DNA of 51,219 bases from Brevundimonas sp. (GCF_024711105.1 NZ_JANJTL010000127.1:1-51219); one strand, 5' to 3'; positions 34,372 to 43,476 are shown, counted from the first letter of the stretch. The notes: generated by a model not told the origin, from the sequence alone. Numbers and translations: made by a program.

Positions 34372-36180
34372 CTAAGGCGCCGCTTGGGTTTCGATCCAGG
34401 CGTCGATCCGATCCTCCAGCACGTCCATCGGCACCGGTCCGCCCAGCAGCACCGCGTCGTGGAAGAGCCGCACGTCGAAACGGTCGCCCAGACGCTCTTC
34501 AGCGCGGCGGCGCAGGCGCAGGATGGTCAGCTCCCCGATCTTGTAGGCTAGGGCCTGACCCGGCCAGGAGATGTAGCGCTCCAGCTCGGTCTGGATGTTC
34601 AGCTCCGACAGGGCCGAGTTGTCCCGGAAGCAGGCTCGAGCCTGTTCGATGTCCCAGCCCATCCAGTGAATGCCGGTGTCGGCCACCAGCCGGCAGGCGC
34701 GCCACATCTCGTAGGACAGGCGGCCGAACCGCTCATACGGCGTGCGGTAGATGCCCATCTCGTAGCCGAGGAATTCCGAATAAAGGCCCCAGCCCTCGAC
34801 GAAGGCGGTGGCGTCCCCGTTCCGCCGGAACCAGGGCTGGTCGCCCAGCTCCTGTTGCAGGGCGATCTGGTGGTGGTGGCCCGGAACGGCCTCGTGCAGC
34901 GTCAGGGCCGGCAGTTCATAGAGACCTCGCTGGTCGAGGCTTGAGGTGTTGACCAGGTAGCCCCCGGCAATGCCGTTCACCAGGCTGCCGGGGTTGTAGC
35001 GGCCGGTGGTGTAGTTGGCCTCGATCTCCTGGGGCACCGGCCGCACGCCGTAGGGCAGGCGGGGCAGGGTGTTGAACAGGGCCGGCATCTGGTCGTCCGC
35101 GCGCTTGGCGATGTCGCGGGCGTGCATCATCAGTTCCTCGCGCGACTGGGCGTAGAACTGCGGATCGGTTCTCAGGAAGGTCAGGAAATCGGCGAAGGAG
35201 CCGGTCCAGCCCGCCGCCGCCATCTCGGTCTGCATCTCGGCGCGGATGCGCGCCACCTCCGACAGGCCCAGCTGGTGGATCTCATCGGGCGTCATGCCCG
35301 TGGTGGTGTACCAGCGCGCCGCGAACGCATAGGCCTCGCGCCCTCCCGGTCGATTGCCGAGTCCGATGGCATTGGGCTCTGCTGGGGACGCGGCGAGGTA
35401 CTCGTCGCGCATGAAGGCCGCCCAGCGCTGACGGGCCGGCATGATCTCCGCGGCGATGATGGCCTCCGCCCGGCTCCTGATCTCGGCCCAGTCCGCCTCG
35501 CTGATCGCGGCGGGCCGCTGGGCGAACGGGCGCAGCAGCGGGTCGTTCGCCGGCGTGAAGGCCGCCGCGGCCGCCGTCGAGGTCACCACGCGGTCGGCGA
35601 TGATTCGGGGCTGGACCATGCCCGTTTCGATGCCACGTCGGGCGTCGGCCAAGGCGTTGTCATAAAGCGTCGAAAGGCCGCCCAGCCGCGCCAGCCAGGC
35701 CTCGGCGTCCGCGCGCGTGGCGATACGGGTCGATGAGGCGAGGTAGCCCGCGAGCGTCTCGACCCCGCCTTCGGAATCGAAGGCCAGGCGGCCCTGGTCC
35801 AGCTCGATCCGCTCCAGATCCAGAGCCACCGAGCGAGTCAGCAGGGCATGGTTCAAACGCTCTTCAGCGTTCAGCCCGCCCAGGTCCACGGCCGCCAGCC
35901 GGTCACGGAACTCCCCCAGAGGCGCGCGGGCCGCCAGCTCCGCCTCTCGGCTGGTGTCCGGAAGGCGAGACAGGGCTTCGCGGTCGCCTTCCGAGCCGGC
36001 GGTGATGGGATCCATCGACCGCGCCCAGGCCTCGTAGTCTGACACGATGTCCGAGAAGGCCTGCGAAGCCTGCGACTGCTCAGCCGCCGCCGGTTCCTGC
36101 GCGGCCAGGGCGGGCGCTACGGCCATCCCCACCGTCAGCGCCAGCACGCTCGCCGCCGCGATCCCGCTCCAAGGCTTCAT
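34372..36180 (-). CDS. DUF885 family secreted metallopeptidase-like protein
   Basis: A 602-residue precursor with a signal peptide (MKPWSGIAAASVLALTVGMA, cleavage near ALAA). DUF885 proteins are predicted zinc peptidases; the motif LHEAVPGHHHQIALQQE provides His/Glu ligands, followed by AFVEGWGLYSEF with a further Glu and the C-terminal PGQALAYKIGELTILRLR. This signature places it beside M32-like gluzincins. The start ATG 36180 has GGGAGG; the preceding 32 codons of open frame are ignored. Expected periplasmic or surface-exposed. Substrate unknown. No operon partner is clear; the glyoxalase-fold gene lies 96 bases upstream on the same strand. Confidence 0.82.
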   Translation of the reverse strand: MKPWSGIAAASVLALTVGMAVAPALAAQEPAAAEQSQASQAFSDIVSDYEAWARSMDPITAGSEGDREALSRLPDTSREAELAARAPLGEFRDRLAAVDLGGLNAEERLNHALLTRSVALDLERIELDQGRLAFDSEGGVETLAGYLASSTRIATRADAEAWLARLGGLSTLYDNALADARRGIETGMVQPRIIADRVVTSTAAAAAFTPANDPLLRPFAQRPAAISEADWAEIRSRAEAIIAAEIMPARQRWAAFMRDEYLAASPAEPNAIGLGNRPGGREAYAFAARWYTTTGMTPDEIHQLGLSEVARIRAEMQTEMAAAGWTGSFADFLTFLRTDPQFYAQSREELMMHARDIAKRADDQMPALFNTLPRLPYGVRPVPQEIEANYTTGRYNPGSLVNGIAGGYLVNTSSLDQRGLYELPALTLHEAVPGHHHQIALQQELGDQPWFRRNGDATAFVEGWGLYSEFLGYEMGIYRTPYERFGRLSYEMWRACRLVADTGIHWMGWDIEQARACFRDNSALSELNIQTELERYISWPGQALAYKIGELTILRLRRRAEERLGDRFDVRLFHDAVLLGGPVPMDVLEDRIDAWIETQAAP

Positions 36181-36276
36181 GTCGTCCCTCCCGAACTGAA
36201 GACGCCACGCTAGCGCTCCGCCCTGCGCGCGCCAACTCCGCATCGTGGCGCGGCTGTGGCGCGGACCAGCCGTCAA

Positions 36277-36636
36277 TCAGCCCGGCGGCTGCCACAGTTC
36301 GATGGGATTGCCCTCAGGGTCATGGATGCGGGCGAAACGGCCAACCTCGGGGGTGGCGTCCCATTCGTCCTTGGTGATGACCTCGATGCCCGCAGCGCGC
36401 AACAGGGCCAGCAGGCCGTCCAGGTCGTCGACGCGCAGGTTCAGCATCCAGCTCTTGTCGGCGGCGAAATAGTCGCTGTCCGCCTTGAAGGGCGAGAACA
36501 CCGTGGGGCCGGCCTGTTGGGGCCAGAGATAGACGCCCTCGGGCGCGCCGACGCCCAGATGCTCCAGGTACCAGGCCGCCAGCGCCTTGGGGTCCTTGGA
36601 CCTGAAGAAAAAGCCGCCGATGCCGGTCACTGCCAT
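36277..36636 (-). CDS. glyoxalase/bleomycin-resistance fold protein
   Basis: A 119-residue VOC-superfamily protein: VTGIGGFFFRSKDPKALAAW, YLEHLG, the metal-coordinating-type positions in LRVDDLDGLLALLRAAGIEV, and the C-terminal RIHDPEGNPIELWQPPG with the usual Glu. It is a small single-domain metalloenzyme or binding protein; the substrate is not recognisable. ATG 36636 is chosen, with GAGGA upstream; the longer frame to 36723 runs toward the divergent Kef-type gene. Confidence 0.82.
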   Translation of the reverse strand: MAVTGIGGFFFRSKDPKALAAWYLEHLGVGAPEGVYLWPQQAGPTVFSPFKADSDYFAADKSWMLNLRVDDLDGLLALLRAAGIEVITKDEWDATPEVGRFARIHDPEGNPIELWQPPG

Positions 36637-36761
36637 GGGTTCGTCCTCCGTCGACGGCCACTCTGGGCGCCGCCCCGAGGCTTGTCCAGCGAAGCGCGCG
36701 GCGCCGGCTCGCCCCGATCGCAATCCCCGCCTATATCTGCGGGACAGGGCAGGGGACGCGC

Positions 36762-38627
36762 ATGGCTGAGGCGAGCGGGACGGAGCTGGGCCAGGTGGTG
36801 GCGCTTCTGGCCACGGCGGTCGTGGCCGTGCCCATCTTCCGCAAGCTCGGCCTGGGCTCGGTGCTCGGTTATCTCGCCGCGGGCCTTCTGATCGGGCCCT
36901 TCGGGCTGCGCCTGTTCACCGACCCCGAAGCCATCCTGCACACCGCCGAACTCGGGGTGGTGATGCTGCTCTTCATCATCGGCCTGGAGATGCGGCCGAA
37001 GAAGCTGTGGAGCCTGAGGAAGGAGATATTCGGTCTCGGCCTGGCCCAGGTGGCGGCCGCCACCGGCCTGCTGACGCTGCTGGGAGTCGTGTTCGGCCTG
37101 CCGCCCGTCGTGGCCCTGATCGCCGGCGCCGGGTTCGTGCTGTCATCAACGGCGGTCATCATGCAGATGCTGGATGAGCGTGGCGAGCTGCTGGAACCCC
37201 AAGGCCAGCGCGCCGTGTCGATCCTGCTTCTGGAAGACCTGGCCATCGTGCCGCTGCTCGCGCTGGTCGCCTTCCTTGGTGCCGCTGCCGGCAATGCGGA
37301 CGCGGAAACCGCTCGGCCGCTGTGGATGACGATAGCCACAGGGCTGGGCGTCATCCTCGCGGTGGTTCTGGCCGGCCGGTATCTGTTGAACCCACTGTTC
37401 CGCATCCTCGCCAACACCGGCGCACGCGAGGTGATGACGGCCGCCGCCTTGCTTGTCGTGCTCGGCGCGGCCTGGTTCATGGATCTTGGCGGCTTGTCCA
37501 TGGCCATGGGCGCCTTCCTGGCGGGCGTGCTGCTCTCTGACTCGACCTTCCGGCACCAGCTGGAGGCCGATGTCGAGCCGTTTCGGGCGATCCTGCTCGG
37601 GCTTTTCTTCCTCAGCGTCGGCATGTCGCTCGACGTTTCGGTGGTGGTCGGCGCCTGGCAGGTGATCCTGCTCTGGCTGGCCGGCTTCATGGCTGTCAAG
37701 GCCGTCGCCATCTATGGCGTGGCTCGCCTGTTCCGCGCCGCGCACAACGAGGCGCTGGAGCGCGCGGCGCTGTTCGCCCAGGGCGGCGAGTTCGCTTTTG
37801 TCCTCTATGGCGCCGCGCTGGCGGTCGGGATTTTCGACCCGCGCGTCAGCGCCATGATGACCGCAGTGGTCATCCTGTCGATGGCCTTCACACCCCTCGT
37901 GACCCTGTTCGTCACCCGCTTCCTGCTGCGCGACAAGCCTGTGTCGATTGACGACATCGACGGCGTCGAGCGCGCCGAGGGTCTGCGTGAGCGGGTCTTG
38001 GTCATCGGTTTCGGTCGCTTCGCTCAGGTGGCGTCACAGGCCCTGCTGGCCCGGGACGTCGACGTCTCCATCATCGACAGCGACGTGGAGATGATTCAGG
38101 CGGCCGGGAACTTCGGCTTCAAGATCTACTACGGCGACGGCTCCCGACTGGACGTCTTGCGCGCCTCGGGCGCCGCGACCGCAGAGGCCATCCTCGTCTG
38201 CGTCGACAAGCCGGAGGTTTCCGACCGCATAGTGGAGTTGGCCCGGTCGGAGTTTCCGCTGGCCCGCCTCTACGTCCGAGCCTTCGACCGGGGCCACTCG
38301 CTGCGCCTGGTCGCGGCCGGCGTAGACTATGAGCTGCGCGAAACCTTCGAGTCGGCCTTGCGCTTCGGCGGCAAGGTGCTGTCCGACCTCGGCCTGAGCG
38401 AAGAGGAGGTCGCCGAGACCGTGGCCGACGTCCGCCGCCGCGACGAGGAGCGGTTCGAGGCCCAGCTGACAGGCGGCCTCGCGGCCGGCCGATCTCTCCT
38501 GCGCAGCAACATGGTGACGCCCGAGCCCGAGCCCTACATGCCGCCCAAGCGCGAGGCGCAGGCCCTCAACCAGGAAACCGCCGTGGTGCTAGAGGAGGAC
38601 CAGGTCCGCGAGGAGGCGGCCCGATGA
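36762..38627 (+). CDS. Kef-type K+/H+ antiporter with TrkA-N domain
   Basis: A 621-residue CPA2 transporter. Residues 1-~390 form about 12 membrane segments with VLGYLAAGLLIGPFGLRLFT, VVMLLFIIGLEMRPKKLW, LSSTAVIMQMLDERGEL and LLLEDLAIVPLLALVAF, the Kef-type ion-binding motif. Then RVLVIGFGRFAQVASQALLA begins a Rossmann TrkA-N domain (about 405-530) that binds nucleotide, and a charged acidic tail follows. KefB/KefC function in K+ efflux protecting against electrophiles. No KefF/KefG partner is nearby; instead a DUF599 gene overlaps its stop by ATGA, an unusual and suggestive pairing. Confidence 0.9.
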   Translation: MAEASGTELGQVVALLATAVVAVPIFRKLGLGSVLGYLAAGLLIGPFGLRLFTDPEAILHTAELGVVMLLFIIGLEMRPKKLWSLRKEIFGLGLAQVAAATGLLTLLGVVFGLPPVVALIAGAGFVLSSTAVIMQMLDERGELLEPQGQRAVSILLLEDLAIVPLLALVAFLGAAAGNADAETARPLWMTIATGLGVILAVVLAGRYLLNPLFRILANTGAREVMTAAALLVVLGAAWFMDLGGLSMAMGAFLAGVLLSDSTFRHQLEADVEPFRAILLGLFFLSVGMSLDVSVVVGAWQVILLWLAGFMAVKAVAIYGVARLFRAAHNEALERAALFAQGGEFAFVLYGAALAVGIFDPRVSAMMTAVVILSMAFTPLVTLFVTRFLLRDKPVSIDDIDGVERAEGLRERVLVIGFGRFAQVASQALLARDVDVSIIDSDVEMIQAAGNFGFKIYYGDGSRLDVLRASGAATAEAILVCVDKPEVSDRIVELARSEFPLARLYVRAFDRGHSLRLVAAGVDYELRETFESALRFGGKVLSDLGLSEEEVAETVADVRRRDEERFEAQLTGGLAAGRSLLRSNMVTPEPEPYMPPKREAQALNQETAVVLEEDQVREEAAR

Positions 38628-39325
38628 CCGACTGGACCTTCGGCCTGTCCTGGCTGGACGCGGCGGCGCTGGCGATCTTCCTCGCCTGCTGGCTCGGCTA
38701 TGGGCCCTTCCTGCGCACCCTGGCGCGGGGCGGCGTGCTCAACCTCGACATGGACGCGGTCCGGCACGCCTGGATGCGGGCGATGTGCGCGCGCGAAAGC
38801 CGCATCGTCGACGGCCAGCTGCTCGGCCACACCATCAACTCGGCTTCCTTCTTCGCCTCAGCGAACCTGATCCTCATCGCGGCGGTCGGCGGCGTGCTCT
38901 TTGGTGGCGAGGGCGCGCTGCAGACTGTGGCGGGCGTGGTCATCGAGGCGCCCGCGCGCGTCATCGAGGCCAAGCTGGCGCTGATCGTCGTCTGCCTGTC
39001 GCGGGGCATGCTCGACTTCATCTGGGCCATCCGCCAGCTCAACTATTCGGTCGCTCTGATCGGCGCCGCCCCGGACGCCGAGGCCGATCCGCAACGCAAC
39101 CGTGACTACGCCGACGCCGCGGCCGAGGTGCTCAACCCCGCCATTGCCGGGTTCAACCGCGGCGTGCGGGCCTATTATTTCGCGCTTGCGGCAGGGGCGT
39201 GGTTGGTAAGTCCGTTGTTCCTGGCGCTCGGCGCGCTTGCGGCGGTCGCATTGCTGGCCTGGCGCCAGATGAAGTCCCCCGCGTCGCTCGGGATCAGCAG
39301 GGCGCGTCGGCTGCTCGGCGTCTGA
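38624..39325 (+). CDS. DUF599 integral membrane protein
   Basis: A 233-residue protein with about four hydrophobic segments: LAIFLACWLGYGPFL, SASFFASANLILIAAVGGVL, ALIVVCLSRGMLDFIWAIRQ and YYFALAAGAWLVSPLFLALG. A conserved DUF599 motif WMRAMCARESRIVDGQLLGH lies between the first two. It overlaps the Kef-type antiporter by ATGA and is thus part of the same operon. Function not established; a role as accessory or modulator of the antiporter is inferred from coupling only. Confidence 0.85.
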   Translation: MTDWTFGLSWLDAAALAIFLACWLGYGPFLRTLARGGVLNLDMDAVRHAWMRAMCARESRIVDGQLLGHTINSASFFASANLILIAAVGGVLFGGEGALQTVAGVVIEAPARVIEAKLALIVVCLSRGMLDFIWAIRQLNYSVALIGAAPDAEADPQRNRDYADAAAEVLNPAIAGFNRGVRAYYFALAAGAWLVSPLFLALGALAAVALLAWRQMKSPASLGISRARRLLGV

Positions 39326-39384
39326 TTTTTTGCAGGTGCGAAAAAAACTGCTTGCGCGTTGTGCGGTGCGGCGTATCCTGACCT

Positions 39385-39447
39385 CGCCCTGATTGGGCGT
39401 TTCCTCCCAAATGACTTCCAGCCGCGCTTTCGGGCGCGGCTTTTTTT
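39385..39447 (+). ncRNA. candidate small RNA with CCUCCC linker
   Basis: In the 120-base gap after DUF599 there is a possible promoter (TTGCGC 39352-39357, TATCCT 39374-39379, 16 bases apart), a first hairpin CGCCC-TGATT-GGGCG (39385-39399), an unpaired TTTCCTCCCAAATGAC stretch, and a strong terminator hairpin ending at 39447. A CCUCCC linker between two hairpins is seen in alphaproteobacterial riboregulators that pair with Shine-Dalgarno sequences. The -35 is weak and expression is unproven; alternatively, this is only the 3' end of the DUF599 transcript. Confidence 0.4.
39420..39447 (+). terminator. rho-independent terminator
   Basis: AGCCGCGC (39420-39427) pairs with GCGCGGCT (39434-39441) around a short loop, followed by a run of seven T (39441-39447). 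It ends plus-strand transcription from the Kef/DUF599 operon or the candidate small RNA. The T-run overlaps the stop of the convergent amidohydrolase gene. Confidence 0.9.
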
Positions 39448-40294
39448 ATTCGGCGGCCGCCGAACGCGGCGCGAGCGCGAGGAGCGCCGTCGCCACTTCC
39501 GCCACTTCGGACTTAAGGGCCGCGAATTCGGGGCGCGGCTCCAGGGTCGTCTCGTCGAGATACATCGACCGGTCGATCTCGACCTGCAGCGCGTGAAAGC
39601 CGTCACGCGGCCGGCCCCAGGTCTGGGTGACGAAGCCCCCCGCGTAAGGCCGATTCAGCGCCACCGTTCGTCCGTGCTCCTCGAACACGGCCCGGGCCTT
39701 GGCGGTGACCGCCGGGTCGCAGGCGCGGCCGTGCAGGTCTCCGAGCACGATGTCCGGCCGCCGACCGCTTCTGCGGGCTTCAGCCTCCGCTGCCTGCGAG
39801 GGCATGGAATGCCAGTCGACCAGCACCGCCCGTCCGTGCCGGGCGCGAGTCTCGTGCATCAGTTCGGCCAGGATCGCATGATAGGGCGCGTGCGCCTCGG
39901 CCAACCAAGTCCGGGCTTCCTGCATGGACAGGCGCCGCCGATGGATCGGCTCTCCGACCGCCGTCAGTCGGGGGATCACGCCGAGGCCTGCCTGAACCCT
40001 CGACGTGCGGCCGGCGCCGCCGTCAACCAGCAAGGGGTCGAGCTCTTCCGGAGCCCGGTTCACATCCACGAAGGCCCGCGCCACGACCGCGCTGAGCGTC
40101 GTCACGCCCGCGCCCTGTATCAGCTGGTCGACCAGCGGATCCTCGAGGCTGCGCAGGGCGCGCGGATCGACCCTGGCCAGCTCCGCCAGCGCTTCGGGAA
40201 TCCGCCGCCCGGCGTGGGGCGCCGCAAAGATCACAGGTCCCGCCCGTCGAGCGCGCGCCACATGATAGGGGCTTGGCGTATCGCCGCTTTTCAT
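39446..40294 (-). CDS. N-formylglutamate amidohydrolase family protein
   Basis: A 282-residue hydrolase of the N-formylglutamate amidohydrolase (HutG-like) family. The N-terminal GPVIFAAPHAGRRIPEAL, the DVNRAPEELDPLLVDGG segment, VLVDWHSMPSQAAEAE with the likely metal-binding Asp/His, DIVLGDLHGRACDP and FHALQVEIDRSMYLDETT are conserved features. Family members hydrolyse N-formyl- or N-acyl-amino acids in the cytoplasm. No other histidine-degradation (hut) gene is present in the window, so a general deformylation role is as likely. Adjacent and divergent to cpdR. Confidence 0.85.
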   Translation of the reverse strand: MKSGDTPSPYHVARARRAGPVIFAAPHAGRRIPEALAELARVDPRALRSLEDPLVDQLIQGAGVTTLSAVVARAFVDVNRAPEELDPLLVDGGAGRTSRVQAGLGVIPRLTAVGEPIHRRRLSMQEARTWLAEAHAPYHAILAELMHETRARHGRAVLVDWHSMPSQAAEAEARRSGRRPDIVLGDLHGRACDPAVTAKARAVFEEHGRTVALNRPYAGGFVTQTWGRPRDGFHALQVEIDRSMYLDETTLEPRPEFAALKSEVAEVATALLALAPRSAAAE

Positions 40295-40350
40295 TCTCGA
40301 TTTACGCCCGGCGGGTTACGGTCCGCGTCTGACTTTAGGGGCAAGGTCGC

Positions 40351-40707
40351 GTGGCGCACATCCTTTTGGCTGAAGACGACGGCTCTCTGCGCGGATTCCT
40401 GGCGCGTGCGCTCGAGAAGGCGGGCCACTCCGTAGTGTCCTGCGAGAACGGCGACGACGCCATCGACGCTCTCGACGCGGGCCCCTACGACCTGCTCCTG
40501 ACCGACATCGTCATGCCCGGCGCCGACGGCATCGAGGTCGCCCGCATCGCGGCGCAGCGCCAGCCGGGCGTGCGGATCATGTTCATCACCGGCTTCGCAG
40601 CCGTGGCTCTGTCAGCGGCCCAGGCTTCGCCCCAGGCCAAGGTCCTGAACAAGCCCATCCACCTGCGCGACATCGTCGCCGAGGTGGACCGCATGATCGC
40701 CGCCTGA
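40351..40707 (+). CDS. cpdR: CpdR single-domain response regulator
   Basis: A 118-residue stand-alone receiver. The acidic pair lies in ILLAEDDGSLRGFLARALEK, the phospho-acceptor Asp in YDLLLTDIVMPGADGIEVAR, Thr in RIMFITGFAAVAL and Lys in AKVLNKPIHLRDIVAEVDRM. This arrangement, especially IMFITGFAAVAL with the NKPIHLR end, is that of CpdR, which in Caulobacter crescentus controls ClpXP localisation and thereby timed proteolysis in the cell cycle when unphosphorylated. Start GTG 40351 follows GGGGCAAGG. The usual upstream kinase relay (CckA-ChpT) is encoded elsewhere. Confidence 0.93.
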   Translation: MAHILLAEDDGSLRGFLARALEKAGHSVVSCENGDDAIDALDAGPYDLLLTDIVMPGADGIEVARIAAQRQPGVRIMFITGFAAVALSAAQASPQAKVLNKPIHLRDIVAEVDRMIAA

Positions 40708-40772
40708 CACCTCTTGCGGCGGGCGAAGCGCCCGGGCTATAGACCCGCCTCCGCTTTCCGAAGCGGCCCCGG

Positions 40773-40847
<75 letters not shown>

Positions 40848-42926
40848 TCATTCAGCTGCGGCCGTAGAGGCGAGCGGCCGTGCGTCCAGCCACTGCATAA
40901 GGTGCTCACTCACGCGGCTCGTAACGCGCTGGCGCTCGTCGGCCAGGAGCCGGGGGCGCCGGAAGAGATCCGCCAGGCGCTGCTGGGTGGAGACATAGGC
41001 GTCGAGGAACTCGAGCGTCGGCTGGAACCCCATCACCTTCTCGGCCGCCTCGGACGGGGTCAGGCCGTGGACGTTCAGCATGGCGCCCCCTGCCAGCTTC
41101 AGGGCGCGATGACATTCGCCGGCGAAGTAGATCGGCGCCGCCTGACAGGCCAGGGCGTCGAACAGCTTTTCGGTCACATATTGCCGCTGATGGGTGTTCT
41201 CGATCGCCGAGACCATGAACGACCGCCCGTCGAGACGACTGAGCTTGTCCAGATGCCAGTCGGGCAGGTCCTGGCGCCGGAGGTCGGATCCGTCCCATCC
41301 CTTTCCGTCGCGGAGCACGCCGGGTCCGTCGCACAGCTGGGCCAGGCGGGTCCGGTAGGCGCTCAGCCCCCGGACATCTGTCTGGGGAGGCTGAACGTCA
41401 TAGACCTTCTTGTCGCGATGCTCGGCCATGAAGGCGGCGCGGATCGGCGCGCGGCTCCATAGCTGTGCGTAGTGCTGTGGAGCTTTCCGCGCGTTTCGGG
41501 CGAAGACGTGGCCGTAGCGGACGAAATAGAGATCGTCCGTGGTCAGGAAGTAGGGGATCACCTCGAACTCGAAGGCGTCGCCATTCGTATGGTTGAGACG
41601 GCGGAACGGGAGGCGGCGGCCGCCGCGCGTCATCATCGACTCGGCGCGGAACAGATCGGTCGACCAGACCGTGTCCCACAGAGGCTCTTCGGACACGACC
41701 GCCAGGACGGGGCGGTTGGAGCGTTGATGAAGGTCCCAGACGGCGTCGAAGTTGTCCCGAATGTCGATCTCGAAGCCAACGACCACGAGGTCCGCTTCGC
41801 GCGGGCTGTCGACATAGTCGAAGCGGCCAGCGAAGAGCTGCCGATAGGCCGGATAGGAGAGCGGCGTTCGATGCCCGTGCCGGCCGAACAGGCAGACCCG
41901 TGGCCGATTGCGAATTGTCGCGGGTGCGGCGGCGGGACGGGGCCGGACCGCCGCCTGGCTCGCCTCGACAGCCAGGGCGCGGATGTCGTGAATGAAATTC
42001 CCGGGGCCGTAGAGCGACCACAACTGGCGCAGGGCGCGTCGTTTGCGCGCGATGGCCGCGGGATCCGAGGCGAGCTCAGCGAGGCGGTCAGGCAGGACCT
42101 TGACTGCGTCCTCCGTCTCGTCGCACGCGACGGCCGCCTCCGCCCAGAGGGCCGCCGGGCCGGGAAGGGCGGCGGTGTCCGAGAGCAGGACCGGGATTGA
42201 GCCGAACCCGAGGGCTTCCCACAGCCGGATCGAACTGGGGCCCGCGCCGGACGGGCACAGGGTGAAGGTCGACCTGCGCAGGGCGCGCTTGAACTGCGCC
42301 TCGGCCTCGGCGTCGGTGAGGGCCTGGGGGTCCACCTCCAGACGCCGGATCTGGTGGTCATAGACCGCCCGCTGATAGTGCCAGCGGTCCCGAAGCACCA
42401 CCAGGCCGCGGGGGTCGCGCTGAAGATGGTCGGCGATCCAACGCCGGACGTCGGTGAGGTACCAGGTGTTCTGCACCGCCCCGATGAAGTTGAAGAGGAT
42501 CGGGCGGGTCTCGTCCTCTTCGTGCTCGCGCGCCCTCGGGGCCTGGACCGGATAAAGAGGGAATGGATGGATGCGAATGGCCCGGTTGCCGGTCCAGCGC
42601 GGCCGGCCCCTGGCGGCATGACTCCAGAACACGTCGGTGATGCCGACCAGATCGAACAGATGCTTGAATTCCTGCATCCGGACATGCTGGCAGGTGGTCA
42701 CCCGGCGGACCCTGCGTTTCGCAGTCGCCGCGAACGCGTCGAGTTGCGCCAGCAGGTCCGCGGCGTCTTCGGGCCGCGATCCAAGGCGGTCGATCAGGGT
42801 CGCCCACGGAAATGCGAAATAGCCGACGCCCTCCGCCTTCAGGCCGGAGGCGCGCACCATCTCGAACGCGCGCTGCTCGGTGATGGCGGGATACTGCCAA
42901 TCGCCATCGTGCCGGTACTCGAGCAA
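40848..42926 (-). CDS. exostosin-type plus GT10-type fusion glycosyltransferase
   Basis: A 692-residue protein with two apparent glycosyltransferase modules. The first half (to about residue 330) ends with STFTLCPSGAGPSSIRLWEA followed by LGFGSIPVLLSD, the sugar-nucleotide motif of exostosin-family enzymes. The second half (about 345-640) contains FMVSAIENTHQRQYVTEKLF followed by DALACQAAPIYFAG, which matches the GT10 alpha-1,3-fucosyltransferase motif (EN..YVTEKL.DA). A linker rich in Ala/Pro lies at 330-345. It probably builds a surface polysaccharide in two steps; donor and acceptor are unknown. TTG 42926 is the likely start (GGGGG upstream). It abuts the tRNA-Val gene. Confidence 0.75.
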   Translation of the reverse strand: MLEYRHDGDWQYPAITEQRAFEMVRASGLKAEGVGYFAFPWATLIDRLGSRPEDAADLLAQLDAFAATAKRRVRRVTTCQHVRMQEFKHLFDLVGITDVFWSHAARGRPRWTGNRAIRIHPFPLYPVQAPRAREHEEDETRPILFNFIGAVQNTWYLTDVRRWIADHLQRDPRGLVVLRDRWHYQRAVYDHQIRRLEVDPQALTDAEAEAQFKRALRRSTFTLCPSGAGPSSIRLWEALGFGSIPVLLSDTAALPGPAALWAEAAVACDETEDAVKVLPDRLAELASDPAAIARKRRALRQLWSLYGPGNFIHDIRALAVEASQAAVRPRPAAAPATIRNRPRVCLFGRHGHRTPLSYPAYRQLFAGRFDYVDSPREADLVVVGFEIDIRDNFDAVWDLHQRSNRPVLAVVSEEPLWDTVWSTDLFRAESMMTRGGRRLPFRRLNHTNGDAFEFEVIPYFLTTDDLYFVRYGHVFARNARKAPQHYAQLWSRAPIRAAFMAEHRDKKVYDVQPPQTDVRGLSAYRTRLAQLCDGPGVLRDGKGWDGSDLRRQDLPDWHLDKLSRLDGRSFMVSAIENTHQRQYVTEKLFDALACQAAPIYFAGECHRALKLAGGAMLNVHGLTPSEAAEKVMGFQPTLEFLDAYVSTQQRLADLFRRPRLLADERQRVTSRVSEHLMQWLDARPLASTAAAE

Positions 42927-43044
42927 GGGCCCCCCGCGCCTGCCGTCGCGGACAGCGATCCGCTACGGCAGACTAGGCGGCGGTCTGACGGATTATCGAG
43001 CGACCTCGGGTCGTAATCCTTCAAGAATTACAACTTACAAGGGG

Positions 43045-43425
43045 TCAGGGCAGGTCCCTCGGGTTGAGGGCCGCAACCTCGGCGTCAGTCAGCCGGCGCA
43101 CCCCAGTGACCGGGCAGGTCGTCGTCCCGCGTCCGATATCCGGGACGATGAGTTCGGCGTCAAAGCCGGAGCAGACGCTGGAGCCGCCGCCGGTCGGGCG
43201 GATACCGATCGACTGGGACCAGTCGACGTTGCCGCACGAGAAAGTGTCCAGGCGGAAAACCTCGTCACGGCTGGTGCGCACATAGACGACCCGATTTTCC
43301 GACGAGGCGAAGGAGTCGACCTCGCTGGCGAAAAAGCACTCGCGCGGTTGGCGCGGGCCATCCATCGCGGTGGGCGCGCAAGCGGTGGCGAGAAAGAGCG
43401 CGCCGAGTGCGAGAGGGGTTCTCAT
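43045..43425 (-). CDS. small hypothetical lipoprotein
   Basis: A 126-residue precursor starting MRTPLALGALFLATACAPTA, a lipoprotein signal with Cys near residue 16. The mature part has paired cysteines (CFFASEVDSF, SCGNVDWSQS, CSGFDAELIVPD, TTCPVTGVRRL) and ends VAALNPRDLP, reminiscent of DUF6491-type secreted proteins. I do not assign a function. The upstream MPCHEQEPD codons are extra; ATG 43425 sits behind AGGAG. It stands alone on the minus strand between the glycosyltransferase and mnmC. Confidence 0.65.
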   Translation of the reverse strand: MRTPLALGALFLATACAPTAMDGPRQPRECFFASEVDSFASSENRVVYVRTSRDEVFRLDTFSCGNVDWSQSIGIRPTGGGSSVCSGFDAELIVPDIGRGTTTCPVTGVRRLTDAEVAALNPRDLP

Positions 43426-43476
43426 GTCAGGCTCCTGTTCATGACAAGGCAACGGTTCAACCCACGAAAGGTCGGG

